Assembly (NCBI RefSeq): GCF_018332655.1
Contig: NZ_BOQL01000006.1
Location: forward strand, 223,946 to 287,945
DNA length: 64,000 nt
Reading direction: 5' to 3'
Source of the DNA: Actinoplanes auranticolor
GTDB lineage: Bacteria > Actinomycetota > Actinomycetes > Mycobacteriales > Micromonosporaceae
The notes under the pieces were generated by a model, which was given only the letters and a program-made list of their open reading frames with translations, did no database searches and had not been told where the DNA came from. Within the stretch, counting starts at the first letter, position 1; each line of letters starts with the position of its first letter. Position numbers and translations under genes: made by a program. This document shows positions 58,790 to 64,000 of the stretch, piece after piece.

Positions 58790-59255
58790 GTGTCCCTCCC
58801 CCAGCAGCAGTCCGCCGCCGCCCCTGGCCAGGCCGTCCCCGGCCAGGGCCAGTTCCTGGTCGTCGCCTGCCGGATGTGCGGGAGCGTGCCGGCCGCGCCG
58901 GTGACCTTCCGGGGTCACCAGGGCTTCGTCATCGTGATGCGGTTGCTGAGCCAGCCGGGCCCGTTCTGCCGCGACTGCGGGCTGGCCACCTTCCGCGCGA
59001 TGACCGCCCGCACCCTGGTCCAGGGCTGGTACGGCTGGGCGTCACTGGTCATCACGCCGATCACGGTGGTGATCAACCTGGTCAAGCGGTCAGGCGGCCC
59101 ACCACGGCGCGCTGCAGCCCAACCCGTACGGGCCGAGCCGGCCGCCGATGGACCCCGGCTCGCGGCTACTGCAGCGGCCGATGGCCGTCATCGGGCTGCC
59201 GATCCCGCTCGTCCTGATCGCGCTCATCGCCTTCGCGATCAGCCAGGACTCCTGA
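58790..59255 (+). pseudogene. Zinc-ribbon membrane protein, frameshifted
   Basis: GTG 58790 follows AAGGAGAG. The frame has two CxxC pairs (CRMC and CRDC, about residues 29-65) as a zinc ribbon and a hydrophobic segment (WASLVITPITVVINLV). At about 59085-59097 the natural continuation shifts by one base: HHGALQPNPYGPSRPP and a second hydrophobic segment (MAVIGLPIPLVLIALIAFAI) lie in another frame ending TGA at 59253-59255. The joined product would have about 155 residues with two membrane helices. It may be a real frameshift or a sequence error in the AGGCGGCCC run. Confidence 0.6.
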
Positions 59256-59262
59256 CCCACGG

Positions 59263-60450
59263 TCACGCCGCACCGGTGCGACGGCGGGTCTCGCCGAGGT
59301 CGCCGAGATCGACGCCGGCGCGGCCGAGGAGCTGTTCCACCGCGGCCAGGTCCAGGCCGTCGATCACGTTGTCGGCGTGCAGCAGGCGGTACGAGCGCTG
59401 CCCGTCCCGCCGGACCACCTCGACCCGCCACCTCCCGTCCGGCGTGGCCAGCGCCCCCTCGACCTCGGCCGGGGCGGGGACGGTGGGTGCCGGCTGCCGG
59501 CGCGCCTCGGCCGGCGTGCGGTCGGGCCGCAGCCCCCGCCACGAGGGGTGGCGCATGCGCCCGTCCGGTGTCCAGTTGCGGAAGGCGACCTCACCCACCA
59601 GCGCGGGTTCGACCCAGTGGGCGTGCCGGGCGTGTTCGCGCGGGACGTCGGGGACCGGCGGCGTGGCCCGGGCGAGCGGTGCGAGCTGGTCCTGGAGCTG
59701 CCGGAGCATGACGTCGGTGAAGCCGGTGCCGACGTGCCCCGCGAACCGCAGGGCACCCGGCCCGTCGAGGACCCCGAGCAGCAAGGAGCCGATGGTGCCG
59801 GCCCGGCGGCCCGCGCCCGGCTTCCAGCCGAGGATCAGCACTTCCTGGGTACGGATGAGCGGCACCTTGGTCCACGAGTCCGCGGAGCGACGGCCGGGCC
59901 GGTAGGGGCTGCTACGCCGTTTGGCGACGACGCCCTCCAGGCCGCCCAGCTCGGCCGCGCGCAGGATCGTCGTGCCGTCGACCCCGGCGAAGTACGGCGG
60001 CGTGCGCACCGCCGGGGACTCCAGCGCCAGCCCGGCGAGCACCTCCCGGCGCCGGTCGTACGGTTCGTCCAGCAGCGACTCGCCGTCCAGCCACAACAGA
60101 TCGAACACGTAGTACACGACCGGCACGGCCGCCAGCAGCGCCGGGCCGGGCGCGGCGACGTGCATGCGGGCGGCGAGCTCGGCGAAGGACGGCCGGTCGC
60201 CCGTGTCGAACGCGACGATCTCGCCGTCCAGGATCGCCGACCGGCCACCGAGCAGGCCGGCGAGCGCGCCCAGCTCCGGATAGGTGGCCGTGACGTCGTT
60301 GTTGTTGCGGGACAGCACCCGTACGTCGCCGCCGCTGACGTGGGTGATCGCGCGGACGCCGTCGTACTTGAACTCGTACGACCAGCCCGGGCCGGCCGGC
60401 AGCGGCCCGGCCTCGGCCAGCATCGGCGGGATCACCTCGGGCATGGTCAC
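59263..60450 (-). CDS. ATP-dependent DNA ligase (LigD ligase-domain type)
   Basis: The 395-residue protein has ligase motif I FKYDGVRA (Lys28, AMP-binding nucleophile), motif III (YYVFDLLWLDG), motif IV (LEGVVAKRR) and motif V (WTKVP), then an OB-fold domain. It corresponds to the ligase domain of LigD, found as a free-standing gene in many actinomycetes beside or apart from Ku; the last 80 residues are an extra C-terminal region. A role in end joining is probable. No Ku or primase gene is in the window. The start is GTG 60450, with ATG 60444 as alternative. It is convergent with the frameshifted zinc-ribbon gene. Confidence 0.88.
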   Translation of the reverse strand: MTMPEVIPPMLAEAGPLPAGPGWSYEFKYDGVRAITHVSGGDVRVLSRNNNDVTATYPELGALAGLLGGRSAILDGEIVAFDTGDRPSFAELAARMHVAAPGPALLAAVPVVYYVFDLLWLDGESLLDEPYDRRREVLAGLALESPAVRTPPYFAGVDGTTILRAAELGGLEGVVAKRRSSPYRPGRRSADSWTKVPLIRTQEVLILGWKPGAGRRAGTIGSLLLGVLDGPGALRFAGHVGTGFTDVMLRQLQDQLAPLARATPPVPDVPREHARHAHWVEPALVGEVAFRNWTPDGRMRHPSWRGLRPDRTPAEARRQPAPTVPAPAEVEGALATPDGRWRVEVVRRDGQRSYRLLHADNVIDGLDLAAVEQLLGRAGVDLGDLGETRRRTGAA

Positions 60451-60488
60451 CCGATCGGGCTACCCGCTCCTGATCAGGACGACACGGC

Positions 60489-60522
60489 CGCCCGCGAACT
60501 ACTGCCGTGTAGTTCGCGGGCG
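60489..60522. terminator. 13-bp perfect hairpin between ligase and trmO
   Basis: The 13-bp stem (60489-60501 with 60510-60522) closes an 8-nt loop. It lies upstream of both flanking genes, so it would not terminate either one; it could be a remnant of an older gene's terminator or a protein-binding site. The surrounding 60451-60629 holds no convincing gene. Confidence 0.4.
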
Positions 60523-60629
60523 CTCGTCGACGAAGTTCAGGAGCTCGGTGGCGAATGGGGCGACGACGAGGTCCGCAAGGTGTTGACCCGGCCTTAGCAT
60601 CGGGGTGCGCCGTCCACCGGGAGGTAGAG

Positions 60630-61040
60630 ATGCCGGACATCGTCGTGGTGCCGATCGGGATGGTGCGGTCCTCGCTCACCGACCCGCGGGAGGCGCCGCG
60701 CCAGCCCGACGAGGGTGCGCCGCGAGCGCGGATCGAGCTGACCCCCGAGGCGGCCCCGGCCGCGGCGGACCTGCGCGCCGGCGACCGGATCGTCGTGCTG
60801 ACCTGGCTGGACCGGGCGGACCGGGCCACCCTGCGGGTCCGGCCCCGCGACGATCCCGAGCGCGAAGAGACAGGCGTGTTCAGCACCCGCTCGCAGGCTC
60901 GGCCGAACCCGATCGGCCTGCACGAGGTGACGGTCACGGCAGTCGACGCGGGAAGGATCACGGTCGACGCGCTCGAAGCCGTCGACGGGACGCCGGTCCT
61001 CGACATCAAGCCCGTCCTGACGGACGTGCAGCAGCGGTAG
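60630..61040 (+). CDS. trmO: TrmO-type tRNA m6t6A methyltransferase
   Basis: The 136-residue protein has the TsaA/TrmO beta-barrel signature, including GVFSTRSQARPNPIGLH and the closing LDIKPVL. TrmO uses S-adenosylmethionine to N6-methylate t6A37 of tRNA-Thr. The length is that of the core domain without the C-terminal extension of the E. coli enzyme. The ATG at 60630 follows GGGAGGTAG. It lies 10 nt before the DUF2332 gene, so the two are cotranscribed. Confidence 0.9.
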   Translation: MPDIVVVPIGMVRSSLTDPREAPRQPDEGAPRARIELTPEAAPAAADLRAGDRIVVLTWLDRADRATLRVRPRDDPEREETGVFSTRSQARPNPIGLHEVTVTAVDAGRITVDALEAVDGTPVLDIKPVLTDVQQR

Positions 61041-61050
61041 ACAGGGCAGC

Positions 61051-61986
61051 ATGACCACCGCCGACCGGTACGCCGAGTTCGCTGCTCGTGAGACCCACGG
61101 GATCTCGCCCACCTATGAACGCCTCTCGTACGCGGTCGCCGCCGACGCCGAGCTGCTGGCCCTCATCGGCACGGTGCCGCCGGACAAACAGCAGCCGAAT
61201 CTCCTGTTCGCCGTGGCGCGGTCGCTCGGCGGGCCGGTGCAGGACCCGGACGCGTTCCGGGCGTGGATCCGGGCGCACTGGACGGCGATCGAGTCGCGGC
61301 TGCGTACCCGGGCCACCCAGACCAACGAGGCGGGCCGGTGCGCCGTCCTGCTGCCGGTCCTGGCGGCACTGCCGCAGCCGCTGGCGCTGCTGGAGGTGGG
61401 CGCGTCAGCGGGCCTGTGCCTCTATCCCGACCGGTACGCCTACCGCTACGGCCCCCACACCCTCGGCGTCGGCACCCCGGTCCTCGAGTGCGCCGCGACG
61501 GGCCTGGTCCCACCGGCGGCCCTGCCGCGGGTGGTGTGGCGCGCCGGCCTGGACCTGAATCCGCTGGACGTCACCGATCCGGAGGATCTGGCCTGGCTCG
61601 ACGCCCTGATCTGGCCCGAGCACGGGCACCGCCGCGCCCGGCTGCGAGAAGCCGCTGCCGTCGTCGCCGCCGACCCACCGTTGCTGGTCCGCGGCGACCT
61701 GGTCGACGATCTGCCGGCCTTGGCGGCGCAGGCCCCGGCCGACGCGACCCTCGTGGTGCTGCACACGTCGGTGCTCTACCAGGTGCCGCCGCCGCGGCGG
61801 GCGGCGTTCGCCGAGCTGGTGACTGCCCTGCCCGGACACTGGGTGGCCAACGAGGCCGCGGAGGTTCTCGCCGACGGCCCGTTGCCGGCCCCGCCGGACG
61901 ACGCGCTGTACAACGTGCTGTCCCTCGACGGCAAGCCGCTGGCCTGGACCCGGTCCCACGGTCAGGCGCTGACCTGGTTCGGCTGA
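61051..61986 (+). CDS. DUF2332 family protein
   Basis: The 311-residue protein matches the DUF2332 pattern: an N-terminal RYAEFAARE-SPTYERLSYAVA segment, QTNEAGRCAVLLP, the glycine-rich LLEVGASAGLCL and the late VLHTSVLYQVP segment. The LEVGASAG turn resembles an S-adenosylmethionine-binding loop, but methyltransferase activity is only an inference. It is cotranscribed with trmO. Confidence 0.85.
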   Translation: MTTADRYAEFAARETHGISPTYERLSYAVAADAELLALIGTVPPDKQQPNLLFAVARSLGGPVQDPDAFRAWIRAHWTAIESRLRTRATQTNEAGRCAVLLPVLAALPQPLALLEVGASAGLCLYPDRYAYRYGPHTLGVGTPVLECAATGLVPPAALPRVVWRAGLDLNPLDVTDPEDLAWLDALIWPEHGHRRARLREAAAVVAADPPLLVRGDLVDDLPALAAQAPADATLVVLHTSVLYQVPPPRRAAFAELVTALPGHWVANEAAEVLADGPLPAPPDDALYNVLSLDGKPLAWTRSHGQALTWFG

Positions 61987-61989
61987 GCG

Positions 61990-62017
61990 TTTATTGGAGC
62001 ACTCGCTCTGATATAAC
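61990..62017 (+). promoter_or_regulatory. Promoter and probable TetR operator
   Basis: TATAAC (62012-62017) ends 6 nt before the GTG of the TetR gene, as in leaderless transcripts; TTTATT at 61990 is a possible -35. Between them lies a partial dyad GAGC-N4-GCTC (61997-62008). A TetR regulator usually represses its own promoter, so this is its likely site. Confidence 0.45.
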
Positions 62018-62023
62018 TGTCGG

Positions 62024-62665
62024 GTGCCGCGCCGCCGCGTCCACGACCTGGACCACCTGCTCGACACCGCCGAACGCCTCGCCGCCGAGCGGGGCGCCGG
62101 CGGTGTCACGGTGCGTGGCCTGGCCGCCGCGGCCGAGGTGCCCAACGGCACCATCTACCACGCCTTCGGCTCCCTCGATGCGTTGCTCGCCCGGGCCTGG
62201 CTGCGAGCGGCGGATGCCTTCCTGCGCCTGCAGACCGACCTCATCGACGAGGCCCGGCCGGGCGGGGCGCGCGAGGCGGTGGTCGCCGCCGCCACCGCGC
62301 CGGCGATCTTCGCCGGGCAGCGCCCGGCCGCGGCGCGCATGCTCTTCACCGTCCGGCGCGAGCAGCTGCTCGGCCCGGACCTGCCGGAGGCCGACGCCGA
62401 CGCCCTGCACGGGCTCGACGCCCGGCTGGTGCAGGTTCTGATCCGGCTGGCCGAGCTGCTGTGGGACCGCCGCGACCGGTACGCCGTGGAGGTCGTCACC
62501 ACCTGCGTGGTCGACCTGCCCACGGCCCTGTTCCGCCGCGCCCTGACCGGCCCGTCCACCGACGGCACCGTGCTGATCGACGCCGACCACCGCCGGCGCC
62601 TCGCCGCGGCGGTCCGTGCCGTGCTCGACCTCCCGCCGCCCGCACCACCTACCCGGAAGGGCTGA
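62024..62665 (+). CDS. TetR/AcrR-family transcriptional regulator
   Basis: The 213-residue protein has an N-terminal TetR helix-turn-helix (about 10-55; VTVRGLAAAAEVPNGTIYHAFGS) and a helical ligand-binding domain. The GTG start at 62024 is probably leaderless. The next gene starts 1 nt after its stop, so it forms an operon with the enoyl-CoA hydratase-like gene and probably controls it in response to an acyl-CoA or fatty acid. Confidence 0.9.
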   Translation: MPRRRVHDLDHLLDTAERLAAERGAGGVTVRGLAAAAEVPNGTIYHAFGSLDALLARAWLRAADAFLRLQTDLIDEARPGGAREAVVAAATAPAIFAGQRPAAARMLFTVRREQLLGPDLPEADADALHGLDARLVQVLIRLAELLWDRRDRYAVEVVTTCVVDLPTALFRRALTGPSTDGTVLIDADHRRRLAAAVRAVLDLPPPAPPTRKG

Positions 62666-62666
62666 C

Positions 62667-63344
62667 ATGCCGACCCTGCACCAGGACCACCCCGTCCACG
62701 TCCTCGACCTCGGCGACGACGAGAACCGCTTCTCACCGTCCTGGATCACCGGCGTCAACGACCTGCTCGACGTCGTCGTGCAGGGGTCCGAGGCGGCGGC
62801 GCTGGTCACCACCGGCCGGGGCAAGTTCTTCTCCAACGGCCTGGACCTGGGCTGGCTGGGCGAGAACGGCGACCAGGCACCGCAGTATCTCGCCGACGTG
62901 CAACGGCTGCTGGCCCGGCTGCTCACTCTGCCGGTGCCGACCATCGCGGCGGTCAACGGGCACGCCTTCGGCGCCGGCGCGATGCTGGCCATGGCCCACG
63001 ACTTCCGGATCATGCGGGCCGACCGCGGCTACTTCTGCTTCCCGGAGGTGGACGTCACCCTCCCGTTCACCCCCGGAATGGCCGCGCTGGTCCAGGCCAA
63101 GCTCACCCCGGCCGCCGCGATCGCCGCGATGACCACCGGCCGTCGCTTCGACGGCCCCACGGCGGTGGCGACCGGCCTGGTCGACCGCACGGCCGACGAA
63201 GCCGCTCTGGTGGCCACGGCCACCGAGGCCGTGCGACCGCTGGCCGGCAAGGACCGCGGCACTTTGGGCAGCATCAAGTCCACGATGTTCGCCCCCGCGG
63301 CCGCCGCTCTGCTCGCCGCCGCGCCGGCCGTTCCCGCGAGGTGA
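62667..63344 (+). CDS. Enoyl-CoA hydratase/isomerase family protein
   Basis: The 225-residue protein has the crotonase fold with oxyanion-hole segments TGRGKFFSNGLDLGWLG and NGHAFGAGAMLAMAHDFRIM. The short length and the FCFPEVDVTLPFTPGM segment resemble the delta3,delta2-enoyl-CoA isomerases, in which the glutamate of that segment is catalytic, more than hydratases. It would act in beta-oxidation of unsaturated fatty acids. ATG 62667 is coupled to the TetR gene. Confidence 0.85.
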   Translation: MPTLHQDHPVHVLDLGDDENRFSPSWITGVNDLLDVVVQGSEAAALVTTGRGKFFSNGLDLGWLGENGDQAPQYLADVQRLLARLLTLPVPTIAAVNGHAFGAGAMLAMAHDFRIMRADRGYFCFPEVDVTLPFTPGMAALVQAKLTPAAAIAAMTTGRRFDGPTAVATGLVDRTADEAALVATATEAVRPLAGKDRGTLGSIKSTMFAPAAAALLAAAPAVPAR

Positions 63345-63460
63345 CCCCGGCTACGGCCGGCCGCGCGGGGGCCGGTCCGGCGTCCCGGGAAACCGTTGTC
63401 CCAGGACAACGATGCTTTTGCCGGTCTCGGCGCCCGGCGCGGCCGGGCTATGGTTCCTGG

Positions 63461-63943
63461 ATGGCCCCGCCGGATTCCCCGCCCACCCACGACCCCGGTG
63501 CGGGCCTGGGCGCGAGGCCGGTGCCCTCGGCGACCGAGGTGTTCGCCCGCGACTTCGCCGTCGCCGACATCACGGATCTGCGGCACGATCTGCGCCGCCA
63601 CGTCGCCGTCGCGGGACTGCACGACGACGATCTCGACGACTTCGTGGCCGCCGTCAACGAGCTGGCCACCAACGCCGTACGGCACGGCGGCGGACAGGGC
63701 TCCCTGCGGCTGACGCTGGACGGGGACACCCTGATCGCCGAGGTCAGCGACCGCGGCGGGGGATTCGGCGGCGAGCTGCCGGTGACCGCCGGACCACCGG
63801 CGGCCGACGTCCCGGGCGGCCGCGGCATCCTGCTGGCCCGCCTGCTCACCGACACCCTGCTGATCAGCGACGGCCCGGACGGCGTCACGGTCACGGTGAC
63901 CCGCTGCATGTCGCCACCGCCGTCGGCGCCGCGCCAGCCCTGA
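63461..63943 (+). CDS. RsbW-like anti-sigma factor/serine kinase (HATPase_c)
   Basis: From ATG 63461 the protein has 160 residues. After a proline-rich start, a GHKL ATPase domain (about 25-150) shows the N-box VNELATNAVRHGG, the G1 box VSDRGGGFGGE and the G2 segment GGRGILLARLL. Such proteins bind sigma factors or phosphorylate STAS antagonists. TATGGT (63449-63454) ends 6 nt before the ATG, fitting a leaderless mRNA. It could partner the PP2C-containing protein at 49739. Confidence 0.85.
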   Translation: MAPPDSPPTHDPGAGLGARPVPSATEVFARDFAVADITDLRHDLRRHVAVAGLHDDDLDDFVAAVNELATNAVRHGGGQGSLRLTLDGDTLIAEVSDRGGGFGGELPVTAGPPAADVPGGRGILLARLLTDTLLISDGPDGVTVTVTRCMSPPPSAPRQP

Positions 63944-63950
63944 CCACCCA

Positions 63951-64000
63951 CCTGCGGGTCGTGGCGGCCCTGATCACGTGCCTGCGGGTCGTGGCGGCCC
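63951..64000. repeat. Direct repeat at the right window edge
   Basis: The same 20-bp sequence occurs at 63951-63970 and 63981-64000, separated by 10 nt, giving a 30-bp period. It starts right after the RsbW-like gene and is cut by the window end, so the copy number is unknown. Confidence 0.6.

Noticed and set aside
58658..59905. 415-codon + strand frame covering the zinc-ribbon gene and part of the ligase region
   Set aside because: Only the first third resembles a protein; the rest is chance read-through after the frameshift and antisense to the ligase gene.
60480..60597. Short + strand frame ending VDEVQELGGEWGDDEVRKVLTRP
   Set aside because: It looks mildly protein-like at its end, but has no start or ribosome site, contains the hairpin at 60489-60522 and resembles no family I know.

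Overview
The window is very GC-rich, uses GTG and TTG starts and leaderless genes, and carries Lsr2, ANTAR and multi-sensor PP2C regulators, arabinan-degrading GH43 enzymes and an MbtH-assisted NRPS locus. This points to a filamentous actinomycete, most likely Micromonosporaceae (Actinoplanes-like). The taxon is an inference; no rRNA or tRNA gene was recognised.

Region 1 (about 0.2-34.0 kb) is an apparently complete non-ribosomal peptide locus, all on the + strand: a penicillin-binding-protein/beta-lactamase-fold hydrolase (563-1909), a three-module NRPS (1998-12353), a five-module NRPS (12350-32503), an MFS exporter (32500-33720), an MbtH-like protein (33753-33959) and a strong hairpin terminator. 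The genes abut or overlap. No module has a thioesterase domain and the last module ends in an epimerization domain. That is the layout of surugamide/desotamide-type pathways, in which a stand-alone PBP-type thioesterase cyclises a peptide with a D-residue at its C-terminus. Binding-pocket residues read by eye give serine at module 3, threonine at module 7, three consecutive probably cationic residues at modules 4-6, and hydrophobic or aromatic residues at modules 1, 2 and 8, with D-configuration at positions 2, 4, 6 and 8. The predicted product is a cationic, amphipathic cyclic octapeptide, which I do not recognise. This is the most interesting system in the window.

Region 2 (34-41 kb) holds signalling and housekeeping genes: a membrane GGDEF protein, a shortened P450-like protein, two tiny membrane proteins, a DICT/degenerate-GGDEF protein, a GAF-ANTAR regulator, an S41-type protease and the xenogeneic silencer Lsr2. 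Decayed fragments of a VOC protein and an F420-dependent reductase lie between them.

Region 3 (41-59 kb) has two secreted GH43 glycosidases 10 kb apart that share one promoter architecture: a -35 box, a 7-nt gap, then an identical 16-bp LacI-type operator. Each is followed directly by an IS605-type tnpB without tnpA. Between them lie a frameshifted HAD gene, a serine hydrolase, a 1271-residue sensor kinase/receiver/PP2C fusion, a phospholipase-D-like protein and an ATP-grasp protein. An orphan Phd-type antitoxin and a frameshifted zinc-ribbon membrane protein follow the second tnpB.

Region 4 (59-64 kb) carries a LigD-type ATP-dependent DNA ligase, TrmO, a DUF2332 protein, a TetR regulator directly followed by an enoyl-CoA hydratase/isomerase, and an RsbW-like anti-sigma kinase. 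Direct repeats lie at both window edges.
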